Source: Dyella_A sp035685805 (lineage in GTDB: Bacteria > Pseudomonadota > Gammaproteobacteria > Xanthomonadales > Rhodanobacteraceae). From it: a stretch of DNA of 64,000 bases. A program made the position numbers and the translations under genes. The stretch spans positions 55,224-119,223 of the forward strand of contig NZ_DASSAB010000017.1 in NCBI RefSeq assembly GCF_035685805.1, in the 5' to 3' direction. The notes below the pieces were generated by a model. That model saw only the letters and a program-made list of their open reading frames with translations, was not told the origin of the DNA and did not search any database. Shown piece by piece: positions 46,178 through 54,975 of the stretch (its first letter is position 1; every line of letters starts with the position of its first letter).

Positions 46178-47125
46178 TCATTCCAGATCGTCGGCCAGTT
46201 CGTGCAGGTCGGCGATGTGCTGCTCCCACCAGCGCGGCTCGGCGGCGAACGGAAACGCCAGCGGGAACGCCGGATCGTGCCAGCGCTGGGCGATCCAGCC
46301 GGCGTGGTGCAGCTGGCGCATCGCGCGCAGCACGGGTACCAGCGCCAGTTCGGTGTGGTCGAAGTCGCGCATGGTGGTGTAGCCGTCAAGCAGGGCGCGC
46401 ATGGCCGCCTCGTCGTTGGCCAGCATCCACAGGTCCTGCACGGCGGGGCCGGCGCGCGCGTCGTCGAGATCGACAAAATGCGGGCCGGCGTCGGTCCACA
46501 GCACATTGCCGGGGTGGCAGTCGCCGTGCAGGCGCAGTGTGTGCACCGGGCCTACCGCGTCCAGTCGCCGTGCGATGGCGTCATCCAGTCGCGTGCTGGC
46601 GGCCCGGTAGTGGCCAGCCAGCGTGCCCGGCAGCAGGCTGGAATCGAGCACGGCCTGCACCGGGCCAAGCACCATCGTGGCGCGGTCGAGACGGCCGCGA
46701 TGCCCGAACGGCGTGCGCGCACCCACGCTATGGATGCGGGCAATCAGCCGGCCCAGCCATTCAAGCTGCTCGCGCGATTCCAGCGACGGCGCGCGGCCGC
46801 CGTGGCGCGGCGACAGCGCGTAGCGGTAACCGCCGTGCTGCAGCAGGCTATGGCCGCCGAAGCGTAGCGGCGCCACTACCGGCAGCTCGGCGTCCATCAG
46901 CTCCTGCGCAAAGGCGTGCTCCTCGCCGATCGCCTCGTCGCTCCAGCGGGCCGGCCGGTAGAACTTGGCGATCACCGGCGCGGCGTCTTCGATGCCCACC
47001 TGCCACACGCGGTTCTCGTAGCTGTTGAGCGCCAGCAGGCGGCCATCCGGCCACAGGCCGCAGGCAGCCACGGCATCGAGCACGAGGTCGGGCGTGAGCC
47101 CGGCGTACGGGGCTTCGTCGCTCAT
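46178..47125 (-). CDS. srkA: Stress response kinase SrkA (YihE/RdoA)
   Basis: 315 aa, aminoglycoside-phosphotransferase-fold Ser/Thr kinase. ALNSYENRVWQVG is the N-lobe, the catalytic loop is LHGDCHPGNVLW, and the metal loop is FVDLDDARAGPAVQDLW. In E. coli SrkA counters MazEF-driven death and envelope stress. In E. coli it is followed by dsbA; here no dsbA follows. ATG 47125. Confidence 0.93.
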   Translation of the reverse strand: MSDEAPYAGLTPDLVLDAVAACGLWPDGRLLALNSYENRVWQVGIEDAAPVIAKFYRPARWSDEAIGEEHAFAQELMDAELPVVAPLRFGGHSLLQHGGYRYALSPRHGGRAPSLESREQLEWLGRLIARIHSVGARTPFGHRGRLDRATMVLGPVQAVLDSSLLPGTLAGHYRAASTRLDDAIARRLDAVGPVHTLRLHGDCHPGNVLWTDAGPHFVDLDDARAGPAVQDLWMLANDEAAMRALLDGYTTMRDFDHTELALVPVLRAMRQLHHAGWIAQRWHDPAFPLAFPFAAEPRWWEQHIADLHELADDLE

Positions 47126-47177
47126 CGCCTGCTCCCCGCCGCGGCGCGGGCGAGCAAGGCCGTCGGCCGGGCTGTCA

Positions 47178-47621
47178 TCACCCCTTGGCCCCTATCACCC
47201 GCGCCGGTACCACTGCCATCGTCAGCCGCGAGATGCACACCAGCGCGCCGTCACCGGCTTCGATGCGGATCTCCCACACCTGCGTGGTGCGTCCGATGTG
47301 CAGCGGTCGCGCGGTGCCGGTGACGGTGCCGCTGCGCACGCCGCGGATGTGGTTGGCGTTGATGTCCAGCCCCACGGTGAGTTCCTGCGCCGGGTCCAGC
47401 GTCAGCATGGCCGCGGTCGATCCCAGCGTCTCGGCCAGCGCCACCGAGGCGCCGCCGTGCAGCAGGCCGAACGGCTGGTGCGTGCGGTGATCCACCGGCA
47501 TGGTGCCGCGCAGGTAGTCGTCGCCGATCTCGGTGATCGCGATGCTCAGCGTTTCCATCATGGTGTTGTTGCACCAGCCGTTGACGCGGGCCAGGTCGGT
47601 GTCCTGCTTCCAGATGCTCAT
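47178..47621 (-). CDS. Hotdog-fold acyl-CoA thioesterase (YdiI/MenI type)
   Basis: 147 aa, PaaI-like hotdog domain. HGGASVALAETLGSTAAML includes the catalytic Glu, preceded by PFGLLHG, and HIRGVRSGTVTGTARPLHIGR (split) is the CoA-proximal strand. Closest to E. coli YdiI, a 1,4-dihydroxy-2-naphthoyl-CoA thioesterase, but menaquinone genes are not present nearby. ATG 47621. Confidence 0.87.
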   Translation of the reverse strand: MSIWKQDTDLARVNGWCNNTMMETLSIAITEIGDDYLRGTMPVDHRTHQPFGLLHGGASVALAETLGSTAAMLTLDPAQELTVGLDINANHIRGVRSGTVTGTARPLHIGRTTQVWEIRIEAGDGALVCISRLTMAVVPARVIGAKG

Positions 47622-47684
47622 GCTTGCTACTCGTAAGGCGAACCCGCATTGTCTGCGCACTCCCGTCGCGGCGACAATCGCACC

Positions 47685-48737
47685 GTGTTCACCATCACCC
47701 TCCAGGCCACCGGCCACCGCTTCGCGGGGCAGCCGGGCGAGACCGTGCTCGATGCCGCGCAGCGCGCCGGCATTGCGCTGCCGTACTCGTGCCGCTCGGG
47801 CGTGTGCGGCAGCTGCAAGGCACTGCTGGTGGACGGCCGCGTCACCTACCCGCACCAGCCGCCGCTGGCGCTGGATGCCAACGAGCGCGCGCACCATGCC
47901 GTGCTGCTGTGCCAGGCGGTGCCAGCCAGCGATCTCACCATCGTCGCGCGGGAGATCACCTCGGTGGAGGACATGCCCCGCCGTGCGCTCGACGTGGTGA
48001 TCGCGCAACGGCAGCAGCTCGCGCCCGAGGTGATCGGCCTGCGCCTGCTTCCAGCGGCTGGCGAACGTCCGCTGCGCTACCTCGCCGGGCAGTACCTGGA
48101 CGTGCTGCTGGAAGACGGCAAGCGTCGGCCGTTTTCCATCGCCAATGGCCCGGCGCCGGATGGCGCGCTGGAACTGCACGTGCGCCATGTCAGTGGCGGC
48201 GGTTTCACCTCATGGGTGAGCGAGCGGGCGAAGGTCGGCGACACGCTTCGCATCGAGGGCCCGCTGGGCACGTTCGTACCGCGCGAGGATTCCGAGCGGC
48301 CGATGATCTTCATGGCCGGCGGCACCGGCTTTGCGCCGGTCAAGGCAATCGTCGAGGACTTCCTCGCGCTGGGTACGCGTCGCCCCATGCGCATCTACTG
48401 GGGCGCGCGCCAGCGCGGCGACCTCTACCTGCGCACGCTGGCCGAGGGCTGGCAGCGCGACGCGCACGACCTGAAATTCATTCCGGTACTTTCCGAGGCC
48501 GGCGATACCGGCGCGCGCGAAGGCCTGGTGCACGACGCCGTGCTGACCGATCATCCAGACCTCTCCGGCCACGACCTCTACATGAGCGGTCCGCCGGCGA
48601 TGATCGACATCGCCCGCCACCGCTTCGTCGATGCGGGGCTGCCGGAAGACCGGCTGTACTACGACTCGTTCGAGTACGCGCCGGACGTGCTGGCGCAGAT
48701 CCTCGCGGGAAGGGCGGGGATCCGCGCGCAAGGGTAG
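47685..48737 (+). CDS. 2Fe-2S ferredoxin/FNR-type flavin reductase
   Basis: 350 aa. A plant-type ferredoxin domain binds [2Fe-2S] through Cys36, Cys41, Cys44 and Cys76, followed by an FAD domain (RPFSIANGP) and an NAD(P)H domain (FMAGGTGFAPVKAIVEDF, YMSGPPAMID, YDSFEYAPD). This is the order of CDP-6-deoxy-3,4-glucoseen reductase (AscD) and phenol-hydroxylase reductases. GTG 47685 starts at the ferredoxin domain; TTG 47649 would add 12 residues. Partner enzyme not visible; divergent from the thioesterase. Confidence 0.9.
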   Translation: MFTITLQATGHRFAGQPGETVLDAAQRAGIALPYSCRSGVCGSCKALLVDGRVTYPHQPPLALDANERAHHAVLLCQAVPASDLTIVAREITSVEDMPRRALDVVIAQRQQLAPEVIGLRLLPAAGERPLRYLAGQYLDVLLEDGKRRPFSIANGPAPDGALELHVRHVSGGGFTSWVSERAKVGDTLRIEGPLGTFVPREDSERPMIFMAGGTGFAPVKAIVEDFLALGTRRPMRIYWGARQRGDLYLRTLAEGWQRDAHDLKFIPVLSEAGDTGAREGLVHDAVLTDHPDLSGHDLYMSGPPAMIDIARHRFVDAGLPEDRLYYDSFEYAPDVLAQILAGRAGIRAQG

Positions 48738-48912
48738 CTGCCGTTCGCTTGCGGGCGGATTCGGTAGCTGCCGACGCGTGGTTCTTTTGCCGTTCTCGAA
48801 GCCGGGAAGCGACGCGGGCACTCAGTACGCATCGACGACCCGCACTTACATCCCTGCCGCCGTGACCGCCGGGCTGGCCATGCACTGCCAAGCGGTGAGC
48901 TCATCCCGCGGT

Positions 48913-49596
48913 TCAGCGTGAGAGGCCAAGTTCCTGTTCAACGGAGAATGCATCGAAATCATCGATATCAGCGAGGCTGACGGCTTTTGATTTCCGGATC
49001 CTTGACCAGGTTTCCCTGAACCGATCTGCGCCACCGTCGGCGTCTTCGTCTACGTTTTCCCTGATCACCATTTTCTGCGAAAGCAGGTTGATACTGGTGA
49101 CGCGCCTGACGACCGGGCCATTGTTCTCACTGTTGTCATAGCCGATCAGGAAGAACCCGGAGCTTTGATAGCGAAACGTGTAGCTCCAGTAGCCGTATCT
49201 GCCATGACCGTAGGCAATGACCAGCTTGGCGTTTTCGATGCTTACGCTCAGCTCCGGGGGAAAGTAGACACCGCCGTCTTCGTTTTCGGAAGAAAAGCAG
49301 TTCAGATTTCTAACTGCGAGCACGTAGGTGGCGCCAGTTCTCAGCGCGATTATCAGACCCCGGCGGTTTCTGTCGACCTCTCTGCCGTGATCGTTCGTGA
49401 TGATGTTTGCGGCATCGGTGTGCTTTACCACAAGAACGACATCGTCTTGCCCGTCCTTGTTCAGGTCGCCTCTGATGGTTTCAACCACCTTGTACGCAGG
49501 GGGGACGAACGCGTCGGGCCCGGGCGCCGAAGTGGCCTGCGTATGGGCGTTGAAGGAAAGCAGGGCGACGCCGGCGAGCTTCATCAGTTTCGTCAT
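48913..49596 (-). CDS. Exported protein with Ca2+-loop motif, unknown function
   Basis: 227 aa. Signal peptide (LAGVALLSFNAHTQA|TSA), then RGDLNKDGQDDVVLVVKH, a DxNxDG calcium-loop strand as in VCBS/FG-GAP repeats, and a later DEDADGGADRF. The middle is aromatic-rich (YGHGRYGYWSYTFRYQSSGF). Codons are visibly lower in G+C and more mixed than in every neighbour, which suggests acquisition. It sits alone after the rhodanese gene terminator and faces the flavin reductase. No function assigned. Confidence 0.75.
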   Translation of the reverse strand: MTKLMKLAGVALLSFNAHTQATSAPGPDAFVPPAYKVVETIRGDLNKDGQDDVVLVVKHTDAANIITNDHGREVDRNRRGLIIALRTGATYVLAVRNLNCFSSENEDGGVYFPPELSVSIENAKLVIAYGHGRYGYWSYTFRYQSSGFFLIGYDNSENNGPVVRRVTSINLLSQKMVIRENVDEDADGGADRFRETWSRIRKSKAVSLADIDDFDAFSVEQELGLSR

Positions 49597-49698
49597 GATC
49601 CAGACGATCCTTTCCGTGGATGTGTCGCCCGTTTTCGCTGGGACCACCGCAGTGGAACGCATGCACACGTGGTGTTGGCGGAGCCCCGGAATGAAAGA

Positions 49699-49725
49699 AC
49701 CCGCCAGCGCGAGGCGCTGGCGGGT
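49699..49725 (-). terminator. Intrinsic terminator of the rhodanese-like gene
   Basis: Perfect 12-bp stem ACCCGCCAGCGC / GCGCTGGCGGGT with a 3-base loop, followed on the minus strand by TCTTTCATTCC. It begins about 40 bases after the stop of the rhodanese-like gene. Confidence 0.85.
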
Positions 49726-49765
49726 CACTGGCAGACAGCGGGTGAGGTGAAGCGAGCAGCGCGGC

Positions 49766-50206
49766 TTACTTGCCCTTCGCCACCGGCAGCTGTGCCTGCT
49801 GCCAGGCGAAGATGCCGCCGCCGAGCACGTAGACGCGGCTGAAGCCGGCCTTGACGAGCCGGTTGGCGGCGCCGGCAACACCACGGCCGTCCTTGTCGAT
49901 CAGCACCACCGGCAGCTCCTTGGCCGAGGCGAGGTTCTTGTGCTCGGGATCGAACTGGCTCGGCAGCACGTGCCTGGCGCCGGGAACGTGTGCCTTCTCG
50001 AAGTCGGCGCGCGCGGAAAGATCGATCAGCAGTGGGTTCTCGCGGTTGATCAGCAAGGTGAGGCCGGCCGGCGTGAGCTCCTTGTACTTGCGCAGCAGCG
50101 GCGCGAGCTGCGTGACGATTACCGCCAGCAGCAGGATCACGAACAGCGCCGAGAGCGCCAGGTGGTTGCCGACAAAGGTCGGCAGGGTGTGCAGGAAATC
50201 GTTCAT
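49766..50206 (-). CDS. Membrane-anchored rhodanese-like protein without the catalytic cysteine
   Basis: 146 aa. One N-terminal membrane segment (LSALFVILLLAVIVTQL) and a rhodanese domain (LLIDLSARADFEKAHVPGARHV, GAANRLVKAGFSRVYVLGGG, FAWQQAQLPV; segments separate). It is the same layout as E. coli YibN. The position of the sulphur-carrying cysteine reads VVLIDKDGRG, with Asp104 in its place, so sulphurtransferase activity is unlikely. It may have a binding or membrane-structural role. Followed by a strong terminator. Confidence 0.88.
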   Translation of the reverse strand: MNDFLHTLPTFVGNHLALSALFVILLLAVIVTQLAPLLRKYKELTPAGLTLLINRENPLLIDLSARADFEKAHVPGARHVLPSQFDPEHKNLASAKELPVVLIDKDGRGVAGAANRLVKAGFSRVYVLGGGIFAWQQAQLPVAKGK

Positions 50207-50300
50207 GGAAGGGTCGCTGGTGCGTAGGGTGGCGGCCGCCGGACGGCGGAAAGCCCTCGATTATACGGCCGCGCGCCGGCGGTCCGGCCACAGCATGTGA

Positions 50301-50729
50301 TCAACGGGCCTGGCTGAGGTCCGGCAAGCCGCTGGTGAGCCACCAGTGGTGCGCGGCGGGGTCGTAGCGCCAGGTCTGCCGATCGATCAGGGTGCGCTCG
50401 GCCTGGGTGTTGATGTTGATGACACTCAGGCGGACCAGTTGGCGCGCCTCGTTCTCGCCAGTGGGCACCGCGCCCTGGCCTTCGTCGTACTCGCTGACGC
50501 GGTACTGCTTGAACCGCGACAGTTCGATCGGGGTCAGCGGGTGCGCCTCGCGCATCGCGGGGTCCACGAACTGCTGGGCGCTGGCGAAATCACCCCATCG
50601 CACCATGCTGGCGTAGGCGCTGAGGGTGGTGGTGAGCGCGTGGTTGCGCTGGTCGGTGGCACAACCGGCGCCCAGCAGGGTGCCGAGCGCGAGGCCGAGC
50701 ATGGCCACAAGTCTGGCAATGCGATGCAT
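50301..50729 (-). CDS. Putative lipoprotein
   Basis: 142 aa. Lipobox LLGAGC, then LSAYASMVRWGDFASAQQFVD and a beta-rich C-terminus (LVRLSVININTQAERTLIDRQ split). It resembles small NTF2-like outer membrane lipoproteins of Xanthomonadales of unknown role. GGGGAG lies about 9 bases before ATG 50729. Located 94 bases upstream of the rhodanese gene, same strand. Confidence 0.8.
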   Translation of the reverse strand: MHRIARLVAMLGLALGTLLGAGCATDQRNHALTTTLSAYASMVRWGDFASAQQFVDPAMREAHPLTPIELSRFKQYRVSEYDEGQGAVPTGENEARQLVRLSVININTQAERTLIDRQTWRYDPAAHHWWLTSGLPDLSQAR

Positions 50730-50801
50730 GGATGCGTTCTCCCCGTAATCAGTGCCCGCATTGTGCCGCATGGCGCGCAACCGACAACCGCACGGCGCGA
50801 C

Positions 50802-51314
50802 TCAGTCGCCGCCGCGGCGCTTGGCCACGAAGCGTGCCGACAGCGTGGCGGCGGGCTTGCCGTCGCTCCCGGGCACCTCGCACACCACTTCGATGCGCGC
50901 GCGGCCGCGTGCGGCGAGCGTGCTGAAGAACACCGGCCATCCGGCTTCCGCCGCCAGCCGGGCGTCGGCGCGGAAATCACTCCAGACCGGCGCCAGATAG
51001 CGCACCGTCGATTCACCCACGAACACGTCGCAGTCCTCCCCGGCCCGGCGCAGGGCCAGCTCCACCAGCGCCCAGCCGGCGAGCGTCATCAGGCTCACCA
51101 GGCTGCCGCCGAACGCGCATCCCTTGTCGTTGACGTTCGGTGCCAGCGGCACCGCCAGGCTGAGCTGGTCGGGTGAGCTGGCGCACAGCGACAGGTCCAT
51201 CGCCCGCGCCAGCGGGATCTCGTCGCGGATGAACTGCACCAGCGTGGCGGCGGTCGCCTCCAGCGGGGCAGGATGGTCGGCGGCAGGGGGAAAAGCGCGG
51301 GGCGAAGCGGACAT
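50802..51314 (-). CDS. Thioesterase-domain protein (YiiD C-terminal type)
   Basis: 170 aa, hotdog fold: FIRDEIPLARAMDLSLCAS, PLAPNVNDKGCAFGGSL, and FVGESTVRYLAPVWSDFRA are features of the YiiD_C putative thioesterase family. In E. coli this domain is fused to a GNAT domain; here it is free. ATG 51314 (MSASPRAF); a longer frame exists upstream without a site. It is divergent from hemD (145-base spacer). Confidence 0.85.
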   Translation of the reverse strand: MSASPRAFPPAADHPAPLEATAATLVQFIRDEIPLARAMDLSLCASSPDQLSLAVPLAPNVNDKGCAFGGSLVSLMTLAGWALVELALRRAGEDCDVFVGESTVRYLAPVWSDFRADARLAAEAGWPVFFSTLAARGRARIEVVCEVPGSDGKPAATLSARFVAKRRGGD

Positions 51315-51459
51315 GACAACACTCGTGTGGCGGGGAACGCTGCCGCGCATGGTGCGGCAGGGCGTGCCAGTGTATGGCGCATCGTCGCGGCACACTAAAC
51401 TGCCACGCCGCGGGCACTGGCCCCTGGCTTACGTTCCACAGCCGCGAAAGGACGCGTTG

Positions 51460-52221
51460 ATGCAGCCATCCGCAGCGCAGCAGCCACTGCACGGGCGCGT
51501 CGTGGTGATCACACGGCCTGTGGGTGCCGCCGCAACCTTGATGCGCCGCGTGCGTGCTGGCGGCGGCGTGCCGCTGCACGTGCCGGGCATGACACTGCGC
51601 GCCTGCCACGGTGACGCCACCGCCCGCGCGCTCGCCGACGCACTGCGGGCGGCGCGGGTGATCTTCACCAGCCCCGCCGCGGTGCGTTACGCGCGAGCGC
51701 TGCAGCCGATCCCGCCGGCGTGCCCGGCGATCGGCGTCGGCCAAGGCACGGCGCGGGCGCTGCGTCGTGCCGGCGTGCTCGCACCGGGCTCGCCGGCACG
51801 CCAGGACAGCGAGGGCGTACTGGCGTTGCCGGCCCTGCAGTCGCTGAACGGCCTGCACGTGGCGCTGATTGGCGCCGCGGGCGGGCGCGGGCTGCTGCGG
51901 GAGGCGCTGGCGGCGCGGGGCGCGCGGCTGGACGAAGTGCACGTCTACACGCGTGCCCCGGCGCGACTGGATCGCCGCCATGCGCAGGCGCTGCAGCAGC
52001 TGCCGCCCGGCGCGTGCGTGCTGTGGTCCAGCGCCGAGGCCATGCACCTGCTGCACAACCGGCTGCCTCCGGACGCGTGGGCGGCGTTGCAGCGCGCCGT
52101 CGCCGTAGTCAGCAGTGCGCGGCTGGACGAGGTGGCGCGCGAGCTCGGCTTCGCGCACCGGGTGGTGGCCAGCTCGGCACAGCCGGCGGATTTGCTGGCC
52201 TGCGTCGCGCGCCTCGGCTGA
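51460..52221 (+). CDS. hemD: Uroporphyrinogen-III synthase
   Basis: 253 aa. It cyclises hydroxymethylbilane with ring D inversion. The family is weakly conserved, but VVVITRPVGAAATLMRRVRA, RVIFTSPAAVRYA, IGVGQGTARALRRAG and VLWSSAEAMHLL are all typical. ATG 51460 has AAAGGA eight bases upstream. First of hemD-hemX-hemY; hemC, which usually precedes it, is absent, and the neighbour is a divergent thioesterase. Confidence 0.9.
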   Translation: MQPSAAQQPLHGRVVVITRPVGAAATLMRRVRAGGGVPLHVPGMTLRACHGDATARALADALRAARVIFTSPAAVRYARALQPIPPACPAIGVGQGTARALRRAGVLAPGSPARQDSEGVLALPALQSLNGLHVALIGAAGGRGLLREALAARGARLDEVHVYTRAPARLDRRHAQALQQLPPGACVLWSSAEAMHLLHNRLPPDAWAALQRAVAVVSSARLDEVARELGFAHRVVASSAQPADLLACVARLG

Positions 52222-52276
52222 GGTCTTCACGAGCGCCATGCAAGAGCCCGACCGGCCGGGCTGCTAGCATGCGCGC

Positions 52277-53389
52277 ATGACCAACGACGCCCCTTCCCAC
52301 GAGCCTGTCGCGCCGGTGGAGCGCGCCCCTTCGTCCCCTGCGGCGGCCGCTTCCCGTGCCCCTGCATCGCACGCGCGCGGTGGCGGTGGCGCGTTGGCGC
52401 TGGCGGTGCTGCTGGCGTTGATCGCGGCCGGCGGCGCCGGCTACGTCGCCTGGCAGCAGTGGCAACAGGGCCGGGACGCCAGCACGGCGCAGACCACGAT
52501 CCGGACGCTGGGCGATCGCGTGGCGACGCTCGAAACCACCGTCAAGACCCTGGACGAGGAGCGCCGCACGCTGCGCGAGCGCCTGCGCGACGCCGACGAC
52601 GTCAACCGCGGCATGCGCGAGGAACTGCTGGGCCAGAACGAGCGTCTGCGCAACCTCGACGACGCCGTGGCGCAGCTGTCCGAGAAGAGCCTCTCCGGCC
52701 ACGACGCGATGCTGCTGGACGAAGCCGGATCATTGCTGCGGATGGGGCGCGAGCGCTACACGCTGTTCCATGACGCCGCCGGTGCGGCCGCCGCCTATGC
52801 GCTCGCCGACCAGGCGCTGGCCGGCGTCAGCGATGGCGCCTTCGCCGCGTTGCGGCAGAGCGTGGCGGCCGAGCGCGAGGCGCTGGAGCAGGCCGCCGCC
52901 GCACCGCAGGAACACGTGCTGCAGCAGCTGCAGACGCTGCGCGGCGAGCTGGCCGGCTGGCCGCTGCGTCCGCTGGATGCGGCCGGCACGGCGACACCCG
53001 ACAGCGTCTGGGGGCGGGTTGGCCAGGCACTGTCCAGCGTGATCAGCATCGAACGCGATGACGGCGCCCCGCTGGCGGTCGCCGACGCGCGGCTGGCGCG
53101 CCAGCTGCTTGCGCTGGATCTGGCCCAGGCCCAGGCCGCGCTGCTGGCGCACGATGCCGAGGATTACCGCGCTGCGCTGCAGCGCGCCGAGGCCGCCCTT
53201 GCCAGCCAGTTCGATGGCGGCAACGACGCGGTGCAACGCGCCCGCGGCACGCTGGCCGACTTGCTCAAGGGTGCGCAGCCCGGGCCGCCGGTGACGCTGG
53301 GCGCCGCGCTGACCGAGTTGCGCAACCTGCGCGCGGTCCATGCGCTCAAGCCGACCACCGGCGGCGCGCCGGCGGGAGCGACGCCGTGA
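52277..53389 (+). CDS. hemX: HemX family membrane protein (haem operon)
   Basis: 370 aa. A low-complexity N-terminus rich in Ala/Pro, one membrane segment (ALALAVLLALIAAGGAGYVAW), a coiled coil (TIRTLGDRVATLETTVKTL) and a HemX domain with LLDEAGSLLRMGRERYTLF. Often labelled uroporphyrin-III C-methyltransferase, but it has no methyltransferase motif. Ends in a GTGA overlap with hemY. Confidence 0.93.
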   Translation: MTNDAPSHEPVAPVERAPSSPAAAASRAPASHARGGGGALALAVLLALIAAGGAGYVAWQQWQQGRDASTAQTTIRTLGDRVATLETTVKTLDEERRTLRERLRDADDVNRGMREELLGQNERLRNLDDAVAQLSEKSLSGHDAMLLDEAGSLLRMGRERYTLFHDAAGAAAAYALADQALAGVSDGAFAALRQSVAAEREALEQAAAAPQEHVLQQLQTLRGELAGWPLRPLDAAGTATPDSVWGRVGQALSSVISIERDDGAPLAVADARLARQLLALDLAQAQAALLAHDAEDYRAALQRAEAALASQFDGGNDAVQRARGTLADLLKGAQPGPPVTLGAALTELRNLRAVHALKPTTGGAPAGATP

Positions 53390-54639
53390 AGCTGTGGCGC
53401 TGGATTCTGCTGCTGGTGCTGGCGGCGGCGCTGGCCGCTTTTGGCTGGCACTGGATCGCCGAAGACCCCGGCTATGTGCTGATCCGCCTGCGCGGCTGGC
53501 ACGTGCAGACCACGGTGCTTGCGGCGGTGGTGATCCTGCTGCTGCTGTGGGGCACGCTCGGCGCGTTGTGGCAGTTGCTGCGCTGGCCGTTCGGCGCGCT
53601 GACCCGCCGGCACCGGCGGGTCAGCCGGCAGCGCCTCGCCGACGGCCTGGTGGCCATGGCCGAAGGTCGCCATGTGGAGGCGGAGCGGGCGCTGCATCGT
53701 GCCGCCCGACTCGACGCACTGCGCGGTCCGGCACTGCTTGCCGCGGCGGAAGCAGCCTCGCGGCGTGGCGAAACGGCGCGTGCACTCGAGGCACTCGGCG
53801 AAGCGTCGCAGTCGGTGCCGCAGGCGGCGCGTGTGCTGCGTGCGGCGGTGCTCAGGCGCGACAGCAAGCCGGCCGAGGCGCTGGCCCTGCTCGCGCCCGA
53901 AGCGGACAGCGGTACCCTCACGCCCGGCGGCTGGCATGAGCTGGTGCTGGCGGCATGGATGACCGGTGACATCCGCCGTGCCCGCGAGGCGCTGGTGCCC
54001 TTGCACAAGAGCGGTGCCCTCGGCTCGCAGGACTATCAGGTGCTCGAGCAGCAGGTGCTGGTGGCGAGCCTGCAGGCCGCGCCGGACGCCGCTGCGCTGA
54101 ACACGCTGTGGTCGCAGTGGCCGAAGACGCAGCGTCGCGCTGCCGCGGTGATCGACGCCTACGCCCGGCGCGCCGCTGCATTGGGGATGATCCTGCCGGC
54201 GATGGACGAGCTCGAATCCGCGCTGCGGCGCGAATGGTCGTCCCGCCTGGTGGAAACGTGGGGCGCGCTCGGTCACGAAGACCTGGACGCGCGGCTGCGT
54301 CGCGCCGAGGGCTGGCTGGATGCGCATCCCAATGACGCCGGCGTGCTGCTGGCACTGGGCCGGCTGTGCGTGAAGCTCAAGCTCTGGGGCAAGGCGCGCA
54401 AGTACCTGGAGCGCTCGATCGCGCTGGCTCCCAGCGCCGGCGCCTGGGAGGCGCTGGCGGACATGTGGACCGGGCAAGGCGATGCCGGCATGGCGCAGCG
54501 ATGTTTCCGCAGCGCACTGGCGATGACCCGCGGCGAGGCAGCGCTGCACGTGCCCACCGCCTCGCTCGGCGCCATCGACACGCGTCCGATCGCCATCGAA
54601 GACCGCGACGAACACGGCGTGCCGCGCCTGCGCGAGTGA
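53386..54639 (+). CDS. hemY: HemY family TPR protein (haem operon)
   Basis: 417 aa. Two N-terminal membrane helices (WILLLVLAAALAAFGW and VLAAVVILLLLWGTLGALW) and a HemY_N domain, then tetratricopeptide-like repeats (LARAARLDAL.., LLALGRLCVKLKLWGKA, ALADMWTGQGDAGMA). Not related to protoporphyrinogen oxidase of the same name. GTG 53386 overlaps the hemX stop. Probably organises haem synthesis at the membrane. Confidence 0.93.
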   Translation: MKLWRWILLLVLAAALAAFGWHWIAEDPGYVLIRLRGWHVQTTVLAAVVILLLLWGTLGALWQLLRWPFGALTRRHRRVSRQRLADGLVAMAEGRHVEAERALHRAARLDALRGPALLAAAEAASRRGETARALEALGEASQSVPQAARVLRAAVLRRDSKPAEALALLAPEADSGTLTPGGWHELVLAAWMTGDIRRAREALVPLHKSGALGSQDYQVLEQQVLVASLQAAPDAAALNTLWSQWPKTQRRAAAVIDAYARRAAALGMILPAMDELESALRREWSSRLVETWGALGHEDLDARLRRAEGWLDAHPNDAGVLLALGRLCVKLKLWGKARKYLERSIALAPSAGAWEALADMWTGQGDAGMAQRCFRSALAMTRGEAALHVPTASLGAIDTRPIAIEDRDEHGVPRLRE

Positions 54640-54975
54640 CGCCCACACGGCGCTGACGAATAGCGTCCTGCGCGTGGCGTGTCCGGCCGGCTGTTGCCGC
54701 GGACGACGCCTGCATACGATCCGCACGTGGCTGGATCATCGTGCACCCCCACTCGCATCCCCCCTGGTCGTGTCTGCGAACGCAGGCACCCGGCGGGCTT
54801 GATGCGTGAAGCCGCCGCGGACGGCCGCCGCTCGTCCGTCAGAAGCGCCGCTTTCGCGGGAATGGCGTCGAGCCGAAGGGAGGCACGCGGTGCGATGGGG
54901 AACCAGCCGATCGACCGGCACCGCCGGTGAGCAAAGCCGACCCCGGCTGATTGGTCGCGCGGGTCTCCGGCTCTG
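54640..54975. other. Intergenic region between hemY and uvrD
   Basis: 336 bases between convergent genes. It holds a REP-like doublet at 54765-54870 and no credible gene; the short Arg/Ala-rich frames run through the repeat. Confidence 0.6.
54765..54870. repeat. REP-like doublet between hemY and uvrD
   Basis: One hairpin GTGTCTGCGAACGCAGGCAC (54770-54789), followed by CCCGGCGGGCTTGATGCG, and a second arm at 54848-54870 whose reverse complement begins CGACGCCATTCCCGCGAAAG. The ATTCCCGCGAAAGCGG core is shared with the gltB-gltD element at 17885-17992, in the same flanking layout but more degenerate. Confidence 0.6.

Noticed and set aside
48730..48772. Direct repeat GGTAGCTGCCG near the flavin reductase end
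   Set aside because: Only 11 bases and two copies; not enough to call an element.
54679..54930. Short ORF in the hemY-uvrD gap
   Set aside because: Made of repeat sequence and lacks a ribosome site.
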